From positions 5,232,769-5,296,768 of the forward strand of contig CM059624.1 of NCBI GenBank assembly GCA_030435675.1: 64,000 nucleotides of DNA, given 5' to 3'. The translations under genes were made by a program, and so were the position numbers. Of this stretch, positions 12,768 through 24,993 are shown in pieces (positions within the stretch are counted from its first letter, which is position 1; every line of letters starts with the position of its first letter). Source of the DNA: Steinernema hermaphroditum (lineage: Eukaryota; Nematoda; Chromadorea; Rhabditida; Steinernematidae). The notes under the pieces were generated by a model, which was not told the DNA's origin, ran no database searches, and saw nothing but the letters and a program-made list of their open reading frames with translations.

Positions 12768-14909
12768 CTAAGCCTTCGTGGGTGCGAAAGGGAACGCGCT
12801 ATTGAGTTCTTCCTTCCGTTGTAGTGCGTCGACGTAGGACAACGCGTGGCCTATGGCCTGGCATCCAACGAACGACGTCATCAGACCGAAGATGAGCTGG
12901 AAGTGGGGGCGGTGAACGCATATCTAGAAGAAGGACGTACCTGCAGGACACAAAGCGTGACTAGTGCGACGCTGACGATGGCGTTCTCGCCTTCGGCCCA
13001 GCTGACGGAGAAGCTCGATCCGGAGGCGTTCATCACGAGTGGACTGAATCCCACTTTGAGGGGTCCGTAGACGAGGAGGACCGTGAAGACGGAGACGACG
13101 AAGGAGCCGCAGGCGACGGTGTAGTTCTTCTTGGCGCCGGCGATCATTCCGGTGACGGCTGCGAGCAGGACCAGAGCGCCGTAGCCGATCTCGACGCCGA
13201 AGGCGATCTCGGTGGAGGCGATGCAGCGGATAATTCCGACGGCGAGGAATCCGCAGGCGACGAAGAACTGGAAGGTGCACAGGAGGCGCAGGATGCCCCA
13301 GTTGACAACGTCCTTGTGGAAGACAGGAGGTGGAGGCGCCGAGGCGAAGCCGTAGACGCTCTGCGCCGCCGTGCCGTAGAAGCCCATGCCGGTGCCGGGC
13401 TTCTCCACAGTTGCCGCCTGGGTCATCATGGCGGAGCCAGGACGGGAGGGGTTCTTGATGACACCGTTGGTCCCGTAGATCGCCTCCATGGACATCGGCG
13501 CCGGAGCGATAGTGTAGGCGGGCGCCATGCTGACGGGGACAGGGATGGCACGTGGCGCTCCGTAGCCGTAGATCTGCGCAGCGGGGTCAACGGCTTCGAT
13601 CTGCTCTGGGCGGGGGAGGGTGCAGTAGGACTGGTAGCGGGATGGAACGGGATCTATAAAATAGGTATATGGCAATGAAGCCATGTTATGGATAGGTTCA
13701 ATTGAGCCATGTCTTCCAGAATAAAGGAGTCTTTCAGGAGTCATTTCATTAGAATTTAACGCAAAAACCTTACTGAAATTGAGCTCGCTGGCGGCGCGGG
13801 AGTTCGGTCTCGTGACGATCGGCTGTCCCAGAGCGCTGTTCGATCTGTTCAAAACTAAAAAGTCACAACAGGTGTTCCGAACTGTGTCAGCGATCTAATC
13901 TCACATGACTGATTGCCTGCGCTGATCGCCCCGTTTGGCTCGAATTTCGGTTTGGAGAATCCGTCTGCAACACACGCACGTCTACCGTACTCATTTGCAG
14001 AGGGTCACCTATGTTAAGCGTTGAGACGTCCATTTTTTGTGGCGCCCTCGCTCCGTTAGTCATTGGAGCCGATTTGAAGGGGGTGTAGCCGAAGTTGTCT
14101 TTCTTCTCTTGGGTTTTCTGAAAACAAGAGTGAATTCGGGATATCGTATAAGACTAGTGGAATATATTTAGGGAAAATTTTAGGGAGTTAAGGGGTGTTT
14201 AAATGATATTATGGACAGAATAAATGCCGATATTACATTATGAGTTCCTAGGTCTTAAGAATTAAGGACACGGTTAGGGCTTTTTAAGGCCAGGTTAAGT
14301 ATTGGACTCGGTCCGAGGTCTCTGTTGCTTTTTTCACTCGACTAGCCTCATTTTTAGGGGGATGAGGGGTACTTAAGTCTTTTCAAGTCCTTAAGTTCCT
14401 TTAAGTTCAATCGTCCACATCCTATAAACCCGGTTGTTCGATGTGGCATCAGAAGACACTATCGAATTTCACTCTTTGTTTTAGAGTCTTTGGTGTTGAA
14501 AAGGACGTTCCTCCCCGGTAAAGATGTTTTCATCGATTGGAGTGGCGTCGCCAAATTTTAACCAAACGGAGATCGCGGGATAAGGATTAAGAATTGCATA
14601 GAAACAACGTCTGATCAGATAAAGGTGTCAATAAATCACAGCAGGAATTCCACTCTAACTGACCTCCCCGTGCTTGGCCCAGGCTTCGCTAGCGTTCTTC
14701 TGCTTGTTAGGCATGAACTGTCGACTGACGCTGGACGGCGGCCGCTCCATCCCCTTGGACTCGTCCTTCTTGGCAGCCGTCTTCGTGCCCACCTGCGGTG
14801 TGCTCGTGGCCATGGGACTGTCGCTGCCGGTGGTGAAGTTCACCGGCCACTGCGCCTTCAGGTCGCCAACCATCTTCGGCGTTGTTGTCGCGGCGGCACC
14901 GTCGGTCAT
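12768..14909 (-). CDS. Four-transmembrane (tetraspan/MARVEL-like) protein with long cytoplasmic N-terminus
   Basis: Spliced gene. Exon 1 (14909 to about 14665) encodes MTDGAAATTTPKMVGDLKAQ and a Ser/Thr-rich stretch. Exon 2 (about 14119-13930) begins KTQEKKDNFGYTPFKSAP and itself appears split by a 44-bp intron. A later exon gives NRSNSALGQPIVTRPNSRAA. A 116-bp intron (about 13768-13653) joins in frame to PVPSRYQSYCTLPRP and a Tyr/Pro/Ala-rich region. Four hydrophobic segments follow (LLCTFQFFVACGFLAVGII; GYGALVLLAAVTGMIAG; ACGSFVVSVFTVLLVYGPL; NAIVSVALVTLCVLQ continuing into LIFGLMTSFVGCQAIGHAL). The end is FPFAPTKA-TAG at 12768-12770. The TM2-TM3 spacing and small loops suggest a MARVEL/tetraspan fold, probably at membrane contacts or vesicles. 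I do not recognise a named orthologue. Confidence 0.7.
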
Positions 14910-15877
14910 GAGCCTAAATGGCGGAGTTCGGCGCGGGTAATGGGGACGGGTAACGCGGCACGAGCGATTATGCAACTGCAGGCCGGGAACAACAACGCGA
15001 TCATTTCCACCGCGCGATCGTCGCCTTTCCCTAATTAAGGCGCGCGCCCAGTGGAGCCGGAGAATCGAGAAATTGACCCAAATTTTGGAACTTCTCCTGC
15101 GTGGCCTTGACACATCCTGCGGCTATTGTGGCGAACCGAACTGTTTAGCGCTAAACTGACGCGCGATTCATTGCGGTTTGAGGCAGCGAAGACGCGCGAG
15201 ATTGATAGCGACGGCGGAGCGGAGAGCGCTAAGGGTTCGGACGGGAAAGGCTGGAATGTGTGCAAATAGGTTCATCGATGTGAATTCTTAAAAACGTTTT
15301 TTTGCAACCGAATTTGAAAAACTTCGTTTTGAGAATCGCCTCAAATGGCACTACAAAGAAGGACCGGTCTACACAGGTTACCCTTCCCGCTACACAGGTT
15401 ACCGTCGCTTAAACGTGTCTCAATCTTTGAGATATGTCTAGGAAAGTGGAAAATTGTGCAAAAGGTGAATCGGCTGCAAAATCGTCGTATTCCCCATGAC
15501 TTACATTCAATTCATTGTTGATTTTTTGGAAATTTATAAACAGCTGTTCGAATTGAATCTACTGTGAGGCCGAAAAGATGCAAAATCCTACCACACCGAT
15601 CATAATTTTAGAAGTGCTGGGTACACTTACAAAGGTCCAAATTGGCGCTCAGAACATAATGGCTGTATAACGGATGGAATGCTGAACCTTTCAGCCTAAT
15701 TTTGATCCTATTCACAGTGGATTCATCAGCTTCTCCTTGATTCAATCGAAAGAAGACTTCAGCTACATTTCATTGCATGCACCAGTGAATCATTTCCAAG
15801 AGCAATACTTGTTCGAAAGGCATTTATTTACTCGTAAACTCCTCACAATGATACAACTGCTTCTCCTCCGCAGTCCT
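14910..15877. other. Intergenic, about 970 bp
   Basis: GC-rich to about 15250 (likely promoter/5' flank of the tetraspan gene), then AT-richer. A direct repeat of CTACACAGGTTACC occurs at about 15369 and 15393. No supported gene. Confidence 0.45.
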
Positions 15878-18752
15878 CTAGTCCCTGGACGGCATGCACT
15901 TGAGCCTCTCGAAGGCGGCCTTCTCGAGCTCCTCCCTATGGTTGGGATGAGCGATCTGGATGAGTTCGTAGGCCCTCTGGCGGAGGTTCTTCCCCCAGAG
16001 CTGGGCAATACCGTACTCTGTGACGACATAGCGGACGTGACCACGGGTCGTAACAACGCCGCTTCCCTGAAACGAGCGCATGTCGACACTTATTTTTGTG
16101 CGCAAAAAGAAAAACTATTTGGAGCAAAGTGAAGCGTCGGAGAATTACTACTGCGTAGGAATGCACTGATCGATGAGTTATGTTCTCAAAACAAAGCGGA
16201 ACAGTGCGTGAATTGATGGAATCTATCAATTTTGACGGAAATTACCTTCAGTTGAGTGAGTTGGTTTTTGCTCAGATGGCCTATTTAAGTTAATTAAAAG
16301 CTGTATTGCAATTTTGAAATTTCTGCTTTTTGACATGATTCGCTTTCCTACCTCCTTTAAAGTGGGGACGATCTTCGAGATACCCTTGTTTGTCTGCGAT
16401 GTCAGGGCGATAATTGGCTTTCCCTTCCGGTCCTTGGTGACAGCTGTTCCGTAGATAAAGTCAACCTGTCCTCCGAAACCTAAACAACTCAATTTTACTG
16501 ATAACTAATCAGTAGATGGCAATGGTGGCTAGCGTCGGTATGAATAGGATTAAAGAGCACAACTCATGCTCTAAGTAGCGTACCCCACCCGACTTTGCAC
16601 GGTCTCTTGCACTTTGTTCCAGTTTGAATGACTCATAAGAATCACTCGTATTGTGTGAGGAAAATATAATCACAACTTACCAGAATAGATGTTAGTTCCA
16701 ATGGAATCGGAACAGATTTGGCCCGTCAAATCGATCTCAATGCAGGAGTTGATGGCAGTCATGTTGCTCTGCTCGGCAATGACGTGGACGTCGTTGGTGA
16801 AGGCCGAGCTGGCGAAGGCTGAACTCACAGAATGACGTCTTTGACATCGATACGAGTATTACTAATTTGTGGATTCCCGTCGAGGAAGTCATAGAACTTT
16901 CTCGAGCCCATAGCGAAGGAAGTGACCACTTGGCCAGGAAGAACAGTCTTCTTGTTGTTCGTGACAACGTTCTTCTTGATAAGATCGATGACGCCGTCAC
17001 TGATCATCTCCGAGTGGATTCCGAGGTCTTTGTGGTTGGCCATAGCGGCGAGTGAGGAGTCGGGGATGGCGCCAATGCCTGCAGGTTTCCGTTTTTGACC
17101 CCTGGATGGAGTCTGTTTTCAGTTACCCATTTGGAGAGTAGCTCCATTATCGACCAAGTTCTCTGCGATGAGTTTTCCTATCCTCTTCTCCTCCTCGGAT
17201 CCCTTCCCGTTGCTCATTTCGTAGATACCCCTTTCGTTGACCTTCACGAGAGCGTCGATCTGGGAGACGTGAATCACGGAGTCGCCAAAGGTGAGCGGCA
17301 TCGAGGGGTTTTCAATGGCTAAACACCGTCATATTACTGAGTCGAACGGACTGCCGCACCAATGATCTTCTTGGCATTTCTGGCGGCAGCTGAAGAACAG
17401 TCCACGTTAACTCCAAGACTACAGTATCCATGGGCATCTGGAGGGGATACGGTAATGAAGGCAACGTCCAGTGGAAGGGCTTTTTCGTCGTAGAGGCGAA
17501 TGGACTCCGAGAGGAAGACGGGGATGTAGTCGGCGATGCCTGCGTTCACAGGTTTACGCATGTTGGCGCAGGTGAAGATGCAGTTTGAGCGGATTCGATC
17601 TGAAACGCATTGAATGACCACAGTGAAAAAAAATGTATTGTAGTACACAGTTCCCTACGGCAAAGAAGAGCGATTTTGAGCGTAAAGTCCCTCTGAATGT
17701 GCCATCTTGTAAAAGCGTCATCATGTCCTGGAGGTGGCTTTGAGCAAGCTGATTTCGCAGTCAGAGAATGATAGCCTGTTACAGTAACCTAATGAAAAGA
17801 ATCTCTTTCATATTTGCCTTTCCTTCTAGCCACATGTTCGAATGGTGGCGGTTTGTTTTCACATTGCAACTTTAGAATTTTTTAAGATTTTGATTGGCAC
17901 TTAGGAACAAGTAATGTTTCTTGATATTGAAGTTGAGAAATTTACTTTGAAAGGCAGCTCTACAACTGTCACCTTATATCGCTTTGATAGCTTGCCCGAA
18001 AACTCCCAAAGCGCCTCATGTTTTTACGAAAGTTGGATGAACGGTTCACGACGCGATCAATCATCCGGAAAGAACAACGGCCAAACTCCGATTCAACCTG
18101 TTTCTAAAACTGCGCAGAACACAACGGATGCATTCCTTAACATCCGCGAGTAACACCCAAAGAACACAGATCACGATCAACTGCCAAACTGCAAGTGTAA
18201 GTGAGGAGGAAGGCCCTTAAAGTGCATCTTCTCCTTGTTTTGAATTCAGACTTAACGGACATTGTTCTGCTGTTTCTTAGCACCCGCTTCTCCCTCAATT
18301 TTTGTGCGATTTTCTGCCTTTATCCGATCTCTGGCCAACCTCTTCTGCCAGACTGATCAGTGATGTGTTAAACATCTATCTCTGTTTAAATCGAAACGCT
18401 GCCATCGACTACACCCTCTCTGTTTTGATCTCACACTGAACCCACCTGAGTATTCCTTTTCGATCCACTTCGCATTTCCGAAAGTGAGAATATGGGAGAG
18501 TTTCAGCCCCTTCAGATCCCTCTCGAGGGCCTGCTTGCACAACTCGTCCAGAAGCTCGGTCGGGGTGGAGGCGCAGCCGTGAACGTGGATGCTGTCGCCG
18601 CTCTTGACCATGGAGACCGCATCCTCGACGCTCGTGTAGTTCGCCTTCTTACCCTCCAGTGGATTGCTGAGGGTGCGGACGACGACATTGGGGTTGATGC
18701 CCGAGATGCCGGTGAGATGTCGCCGACTGAGGGCCGAGAAGACGGAAAGCAT
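15878..18752 (-). CDS. acer-1: Acetyl-CoA hydrolase / CoA-transferase (ACH1 family), mitochondrial
   Basis: Exon 1 (18752-18460) gives a mitochondrial-type leader (MLSVFSALSRRHLTGISG, basic, no acidic residues) and then the CoA-transferase N-domain (DAVSMVKSGDSIHVHGCAST). Later exons contain RKPVNAGIADYIPVFLSE, PPDAHGYCSLGVNVDCS, GIGAIPDSSLAAMANHK, the segment SNMTAINSCIEIDLTGQI, and GQVDFIYGTAVTKDRKGKP. The C-terminus is TEYGIAQLWGKNLRQRAYEL followed by MPSRD and TAG at 15878-15880. Established family role: transfers CoA between acetyl-CoA and short-chain acids, balancing mitochondrial acetyl-CoA. About 8 exons, with a 600-bp intron between exons 1 and 2. The C. elegans counterpart, from memory, is acer-1 (C44B7.10). 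The gene looks complete. Confidence 0.92.
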
Positions 18753-19454
18753 CTGAAAAAGAGATGCCGGAGAAAGACAAACAAGCGCTGAGACGGGCGA
18801 GGCGAGGGGTCACAAACGCGGAAAACACCGATAGGAAGACTGTTCACGTGAGGGGCGCGTATAAACACAGCGCGCAATGTTCACTGATCGGCCGCGGGAA
18901 GAAGATGAGGCGATCGATCGTCGCCACCGCCGTCTGTCCATTACGCAAAGCTGCTGAATAAATATTCGATCGATGGAGGTGGAGGGAGAGGGTGTTGCTA
19001 GGGTGTACTTTGAGGGCACACAGAAGGTGGCGGCGGGTCACATTCGTGTTGAAACACAATCATGGACTCTTTGTTTGCCTTTATTTGCGCCATATCTATC
19101 AGAATATTACAGAAAATATTGGGAACCAAGTAAGCTCTTATGCCTTGTCCATAAGGTACCCGTTTTTCTTAAAATGTACACACTGCTGTTATTTCAGATG
19201 TCATGTTTTGTACATGGTTCACATAGGGGGTCAACGGGTCCTGGCTTCCTGAGACACTCTGTTCAAATCAAACGTTTTGTCTCATGTTCTCTGGCAAGCT
19301 GAGATTAATCTCTCCACCCGCAGGGCTACTTGGCTTTCAGTGCCTAGAAGGTTCAAATTCGCGCGCGGTCTTTTATTGCTGCATAATTGCATGAATGCAT
19401 AGACCATGATCAAATGCGAACGGCACACAATTTATAGGACGTTTGGAAACTTCT
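18753..19454. other. Intergenic, about 700 bp
   Basis: Upstream region of the CoA-hydrolase gene and downstream region of the small secreted gene. Short frames only; no recognisable motif. Confidence 0.4.
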
Positions 19455-19879
19455 TCACCGAACTCTTGTGGCCTTCGGCTTTTCCACGCATGCGATCTTG
19501 TTGACTTTGATATTTGTTTCATACAACAACCAATTACCAGAAGTTTTGTCACACATGATCCCTGTATGTCCTTTTCCTACATTTCGTCGATTTTCTAATT
19601 GGTCGTTCACCTAAAATCGAAAACTAAATGTAAAACATCAATCGCACTCACATAGATCTCCATGGTGTATCCGGGCTTGGCGTTGGGGCAACGGAAGTAC
19701 ACATATTCTGGAATACGCAATGGCTTGACTCCTTCCAGTGTAATGTGAATGTCTTCGGGACATCTCCCACCACGTGGAGGGGGTTCTTTGGTGGGGTTTT
19801 CCTGAGGAATCATGGGAGTACACAGCAGAGCCACCTCACACAAAGAAAACAGGGAAAGAAGGGAAAATAATATTTGCAT
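19455..19879 (-). CDS. Small secreted cysteine-containing protein, unknown function
   Basis: Two exons, 127 residues. Exon 1 (19879-19652) encodes a clear signal peptide, MQILFSLLSLFSLCEVALL. It continues GGRCPEDIHITLEGVKPLRI and ends MEIY at a GTGAGT donor. The acceptor TTTTAG is followed by exon 2 (19610-19455; VNDQLENRRNVGKGHTGIMC, a second block to KIACVEKPKATRVR, then TGA). The 41-bp intron keeps frame (76 plus 52 codons). Mature Cys residues could form two disulfides. I do not recognise the domain; it may be a short secreted domain of the kind expanded in nematodes. The second exon is not visible as a long frame and was found by extending the splice. Confidence 0.65.
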
Positions 19880-21623
19880 TTCGTCAGAAATGGCAGCACT
19901 TGGGAGAACGATTTTGGAGGAGCAGAACCGAATGATTTTATAATGTAATTCAGGAAGTGAAAAGGATTAGTGAGTGCGCTGATTAGATCACTATCACAGC
20001 CACAAATACAATGGGCAATTGCAAAATTGCTTAAAAATTTAATTAATTTTCTAAAACGAGGTCATAGTGATCACGTCTCTATCGCAATCTTGGAGAAGAA
20101 AAAATGGAATGACAAACGATTCCCCGTCCAACACGCGGAATTGGACACCAAGTGATAAAAACGCGGAAACGTTTGAATCTATTGAGTTTTAAGCAGAAAA
20201 TGGGTATTTTGGTAGTGTTTCCTTCCAGGGGAGTGTTTACGTGCCTTTAAAATGTGCCATAAGGTCCATTAATTGCCAAGCGTGGATGTTAGATCATGTA
20301 CAAAAATGAATACGATGCTCGCCTGCGGCTCGCTCGCAAATTTAAATATCTAGGCGCCCAACTGAAGAAAATGATTCTGTTCTCTCACTTAAGCGGGTTC
20401 TGTCAGTGAAATTTATTTTTTTTTGTCAGTAAAAGTACATTCTACAGCACATCAAGATCGTTTCGGGACCCGAAAAAGAGTGTAGGTCAAGTTGGTGTCA
20501 TAAGTGTTAAAGGGGCAGTGATGCCTAGAAGCATTTAAATGATCGCATTTTTGTGCCTATGTAATTTTCGACGCCGAAAACGGTGTTTTGCGCAGTTTTA
20601 TCCGGTTCTCAAGCTACTATCATAAAGAAAAGCCCGACTTTTCCTCAAAATGGACGTTTTTAAATTTTACGGAGGGCAAATCCAGATAAAATTATTATTT
20701 ATATTTTTTTCTGATAAAAAACACTCGACAAGCAGTGGGAAATTTGTGTATGATATTGTAGTTTTGAGTGCCCTTTCTGAATGGCACTGTCGGCTTTCTT
20801 CCACATCTTTTGAAAAGACGAAAACAAGAAAAAAATCGAGTGGACCTATCATTATGCGTTGCACTGTATAACTACCATTTTGTCATTTTAGTGCGATTTT
20901 GTCAATATAAATTTAGTTCTGTGATTTTAGTGCGATTTTGGTCTCTATTCCCTAGCCTATAATCAGTACAATAGCATTAATATTATTATTTATGCATGTC
21001 AGACCACAACCTCACCCTCACTCCAGGTGCCACTAGAACCTTTATGTCACTTCGTCACTCTCATTGCGGGTGCACGGGTTAAAATCCCAAAGGGACAGTT
21101 GAGATGGTTGTATCCCATATTTCACCACGTATTCCGTTAAGCGCATGTTATTCCTGCATGGATTCTTGTACATCCATTGCAATATGTCGTACTTTAAAAC
21201 AAGGACGATTTCACGATTTTACTTCATGAATCAAAGGCGTTACGCCTTGCATGACACCGATTAATAGACAACAGAGGATATCACTTGTAGACGACTTCAT
21301 TCCTGGCGCGGCGTTGATGTCGAACCGGTGGTACGCTTCACGGGGCATCTGGGAATTGGCGAAACTCCGGAAATGGCGGTCGAACTTCTTCTTCTCTGGG
21401 CGTTTGAGGAGGCTTCTGCGTCAGAGGAGGCATATGACCAATATCCACGAATTGAAACAATTCCTTGACCACGAACAAACTTCTATTCCCATCACTCACC
21501 CATTGTGTGTGATATGAGTCACCGCTTTATCATGAAAGCGGCGCGCTCTGTCACGGTATCGATCGCAATTTCCGTTTTCCTTTTCGTGAGGCATCGCTTG
21601 TTTTAGTTCCATTTTCAGAGTCT
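19880..21623. other. Intergenic, AT-rich, with a short direct repeat
   Basis: 1.7 kb with no supported gene. A phrase of about 18 bp (CATTTTAGTGCGATTTTG) near 20884-20902 recurs as GATTTTAGTGCGATTTTG at about 20923-20940. The stretch 21250-21600 is more GC-rich and could hold a 5' exon of the following gene, but its frame is not convincing. Confidence 0.4.
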
Positions 21624-22478
21624 ATGGACACCATTCCTGAAGAACATTGCAAGGGGGTTTTCGCCACAATTGATCGACGCGGATCCAATTGCAGTGGGAA
21701 GAGGGAAACGACCAAGATACACATCGCCGAAGTGACCCCCGGCAACTTCTTCTACTCGACTTCTATCAGAGAACGGCCTCCATTTCTCAAGGAGTTGCTC
21801 GCCTCGGATCCCATTCTGCTTCGATGTGACTCGATCCAAATCGGTCCCTTCCAGAGGGAGAACCAACCTCGCAGAGCGGTGTCCAAAGAGAAACTGTCAA
21901 AGCAGTTGATTCCTTTCCTCATACGTCAGCTCTCCGCAAATTCTTGTTTGACAGCCAACATCGCCACCTCCAGCAAAACCACATCCACCGTATTCAAGCT
22001 TCTCAAGAACGGTCATTTTTCGAGAATACGACTCCTCTATTGTGGACCGAAAACCGAGGAATTCTTGGAATGTCAGGCCACAAACATGAATCTCGAACAA
22101 TTAGAGCTACTTGGAACCTGGCCAGACCCCTCTAAAACATCCCAAACAGCCGTAACCATCCTAAAGCAAGGAAATCTTCGGCGACTCTGGTTCGACGGGC
22201 ATCCTAGGAGCTGCAACTTAAAGGTCGACTTTCCTGTCTTCAAAGCGCTCTTCGACCTTTGGGTCGAATCGAAGGGAGCCAGAGATTTTGAAGTCGAAGG
22301 ACCCGTAGGAGTGATTCCAAAGGAGATGAACATCTACGCGAAGGACTTCGACAGCGACGTCACTGTCGACGACATAGCATACAAATCCGACCAATTCAGT
22401 TCGAAGTTCGTTGTTAGCACGTGCAGCTGTTCCAACTCGATTATTTTGAAAACTGTCCCGGCAATAGCGAAGTTTTGA
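21624..22478 (+). CDS. Nematode-specific protein of unknown function (single exon)
   Basis: Open frame of 284 codons. The start ATG (MDTIPEEHCKGVFATIDRRG) lies just after a TTTTCAG 3' splice site at about 21617, which fits trans-splicing. It ends KTVPAIAKF-TGA and is followed by AATAAA at about 22482. Internal text such as FLIRQLSANSC, RIRLLYCGPKTEEFLEC and NLEQLELLGTWPDPSKT suggests repeated Leu-rich strand/helix units, like the protein at 11708-12505. No signal peptide or TM. Probably a member of a worm-lineage-expanded family; function unknown. Confidence 0.7.
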   Translation: MDTIPEEHCKGVFATIDRRGSNCSGKRETTKIHIAEVTPGNFFYSTSIRERPPFLKELLASDPILLRCDSIQIGPFQRENQPRRAVSKEKLSKQLIPFLIRQLSANSCLTANIATSSKTTSTVFKLLKNGHFSRIRLLYCGPKTEEFLECQATNMNLEQLELLGTWPDPSKTSQTAVTILKQGNLRRLWFDGHPRSCNLKVDFPVFKALFDLWVESKGARDFEVEGPVGVIPKEMNIYAKDFDSDVTVDDIAYKSDQFSSKFVVSTCSCSNSIILKTVPAIAKF

Positions 22479-22827
22479 AATGAATAAAACTCATACATTA
22501 CCGCTTCCCTGGTGGCCCTAGTTGCTGACAACTAGACAAGAAAACGTATAAAATGAAAGTAGCCTCACAACACTCAAACGCGAACTTAGGAGCTACACAA
22601 AATTAAATTACACAAACACTGACTTTACGCAAGCGATTAATTACCTTCGATTCTTAACACCACTTCCTGATTATATATTTTCTTTAATCATTCGAAGCGA
22701 CAAGCGGTGGAACGAAGACAGAAGAAAACGTTACTCGCATATGATATGAAAGCGCAGAGCGCCGGAACGCGGAAAAAACTTCAAACACGGGAACAGGTTC
22801 TCAGAGTTTAGCCCCGCACTAGATCCC

Positions 22828-22833
22828 TATAAA
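22828..22833 (+). promoter_or_regulatory. TATA box of the left collagen gene
   Basis: TATAAA about 37 bp upstream of the collagen ATG. Copied exactly in the right arm. Confidence 0.6.
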
Positions 22834-22869
22834 GGACAGCGAAGCGGGTACATCGTCAGTTCATCAGCG

Positions 22870-23739
22870 ATGGATCTCGAAGGAAGAATCAAGGCTTACC
22901 GCTTCGTGGCCTACTCGGCCGTCACCTTCTCGGTCGTGGCCGTCCTCTCGGTCTGCGTCACCCTCCCCATGGTGTACAACTACGTCCACCACGTGCGCCG
23001 CCAGATGCACAACGAGATCAGCTTCTGCAAGGGATCCGCCAAGGACATCTGGAGCGAGGTCAACCAGCTCAAGAACATCCCCGTCGCCAGCAACCGTACC
23101 GCCCGTCAAGTTCAAGGAGGAAGCTGTGACAGCTGCTGCCTTCCCGGACCCGCTGGACCTGCTGGAACTCCCGGAAAACCCGGACGTCCTGGAAAGCCCG
23201 GAGCTCCCGGTCTTCCCGGAAACCCTGGCCGTCCCCCCGTCCAGCCCTGCGAGCCCATTACTCCTCCCCCCTGCAAGCCCTGCCCTCAGGGACCTGCCGG
23301 TCCCCCTGGACCTCCTGGAGTCCCCGGAGATGCCGGAGCCCCTGGAGCCAACGGAAACCCCGGACAGGATGGCGCCCCTGGCCAGCCCGGACCCAAGGGA
23401 CCTCCCGGACCTTCTGGAGATGCCGGAGCCCCTGGACCCAACGGACAGCCTGGTGCCCCCGCCCAGAGCGAGCCTCTTCAGCCCGGAGAGCCCGGACCCG
23501 CCGGAGAGCCTGGACCGCAAGGAGCTCCTGGTGCTCCTGGACAGCCTGGACAAGATGGTGCCCCCGGACCCGCTGGACCCAAGGGACCCAACGGACCCGA
23601 CGGAGCTCCTGGAGCCGACGGACAGCCTGGCCAGCCCGGACCTCAGGGACCTCCCGGCTCTCAGGGAGAGAAGGGTATCTGCCCCAAGTACTGCGCCATC
23701 GACGGAGGAGTCTTCTTCGAGGACGGAACTCGCCGCTAA
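22870..23739 (+). CDS. Cuticle collagen
   Basis: Intronless, 289 residues. Residues 1-12 are cytoplasmic and 13-35 are a signal-anchor ([19 protein letters not shown]). A conserved N-terminal block ([20 protein letters not shown]) follows. The subtilisin-type (BLI-4) cleavage site RTAR is at about 76-79. A Cys-cluster CDSCC then leads into interrupted Gly-X-Y tracts ([19 protein letters not shown]), with a second Cys group ([13 protein letters not shown]). The C-terminal noncollagenous end has [16 protein letters not shown]. It forms trimers cross-linked in the exoskeleton. It differs from the right copy at a few positions (for example CPQGP versus CPAGP and GDAGAPGPN versus GEPGAPGPN). Strong bias to CCC/GGA codons, as in highly expressed genes. 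The long antisense frames here are shadows. Confidence 0.95.
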   Translation: MDLEGRIKAYRFVAYSAVTFSVVAVLSVCVTLPMVYNYVHHVRRQMHNEISFCKGSAKDIWSEVNQLKNIPVASNRTARQVQGGSCDSCCLPGPAGPAGTPGKPGRPGKPGAPGLPGNPGRPPVQPCEPITPPPCKPCPQGPAGPPGPPGVPGDAGAPGANGNPGQDGAPGQPGPKGPPGPSGDAGAPGPNGQPGAPAQSEPLQPGEPGPAGEPGPQGAPGAPGQPGQDGAPGPAGPKGPNGPDGAPGADGQPGQPGPQGPPGSQGEKGICPKYCAIDGGVFFEDGTRR

Positions 23740-23979
23740 GCACCTTCTTCTGCTCGTTTTTGTGCTTTGCTCAACGATTCACAAGAATTGAAAATAAATC
23801 TCGGCATTTTAAATACTCTAGGGAGCGTCGACGGTTAGACCTTTAGAGTGTGAGCTTTCCTCACCGAAGTTATACTAGTGCACGGAGTCGACGCGTTCAG
23901 GTTTTCGGGTCGGATACTCGAAAGTTTCGGGGAGAAGTTTCGGATACCCGGACAAGTCTGCTAGTGCAACAAAGTTCCG

Positions 23980-24116
23980 GGGAGAGAAGGGTATCTGCCC
24001 CAAGTACTGCGCCATCGACGGAGGAGTCTTCTTCGAGGACGGAACTAGCCGCTAAGTATCTTGTCATTCTTCTTATTTCTCTCTTTTGCTCCGTGCACAA
24101 GAAATAAATGTTGTAT
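23980..24116 (+). pseudogene. 3' stump of a third cuticle collagen
   Basis: Only the last two dozen or so codons survive: [20 protein letters not shown] then GTSR and TAA (24052-24054), with its own 3' UTR and AATAAA at about 24107. The 5' part is missing exactly where the inverted-repeat arm ends (23979). It has the same orientation as the left gene. The 3' UTR is diverged from that of the two complete copies, so it is an older paralogue, cut off by the rearrangement. Confidence 0.85.
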
Positions 24117-24751
24117 GTCTATTTCATTCTACACATCAATGTGAGCGTTTCCGTTTGCCCGCTTCAAAATGGACGATCGATTGCCTTCAATACGATCAGA
24201 ATGATCAAATTGAAGCCTTTTCAGACATTAATTAGAGAAGTGTTTCTGGCGACATCGACACGAACGTCTTCTTTGCTATCCTGCCTAAACCATACTTTTC
24301 GCTAATCAATTGTAGAGCAAATTACCTCGAAAGATTAGTCATTCGCGGATCTCGGACCGTGGATACGGTTTCAGTGCTTATTCTTAACTGGATTTCGAAA
24401 TGCACTCTACTGTGCTTCTTCTTAGAATTCTTTTTGGCTGGCAGTTAGCTACCACTCCATCAAAACCTCCTTCTGTCTGTTTCTCATGATGCCCTACCTT
24501 ATGAGAATAACTTCCAATTCTTTTCTTGATTGTTTAATAAGAATCAAGTCAACTGCTGAATTATTTGCTGCTAGGGTCACACTTTTAGACTTAAGCTCTG
24601 GCATGGGCTAAAAAACACACTTTTAAACATCTCACGGATCCATTTACATAGATGGGCCTTGCGCTTAGCGGTTCAGTGCCATAGATGTGGTCCGTCTATT
24701 TCTGTCTTTGAGCCCATGCCAAACAGCTTAAGCCAAAGTGACAAACCGTGA
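24117..24751. other. Spacer between collagen arms, with a small inverted repeat
   Basis: No gene. Words around 24585-24612 (GACTTAAGCTCTGGCATGGGC) are mirrored at 24711-24735 (GAGCCCATGCC, ACAGCTTAAG). The same words recur near 46805-46905, so this is part of a small dispersed repeat. Confidence 0.5.
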
Positions 24752-24993
24752 TTTGGAACTTTGTTGCACTAGCAGACTTGTCCGGGTATCCGAAACTTCT
24801 CCCCGAAACTTTCGAGTATCCGACCCGAAAACCTGAACGCGTCGACTCCGTGCACTAGTATAACTTCGGTGAGGAAAGCTCACACTCTAAAGGTCTAACC
24901 GTCGACGCTCCCTAGAGTATTTAAAATGCCGAGATTTATTTTCAATTCTTGTGAATCGTTGAGCAAAACACAAAAACGAGCAGAAGAAGGTGC

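Larger units (their letters stand above)
22682..23979 (+). repeat. Left arm of a 1.3-kb inverted repeat (collagen duplication)
   Basis: Near-identical, in reverse orientation, to 24752-26051. The arm includes about 190 bp of upstream DNA with the TATA box, the whole collagen gene, its 3' UTR and about 200 bp beyond. Homology begins at CTTTAATCATTCG (22682) and ends at CAACAAAGTTCC (23979). Differences within the genes are few codons. Confidence 0.9.
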
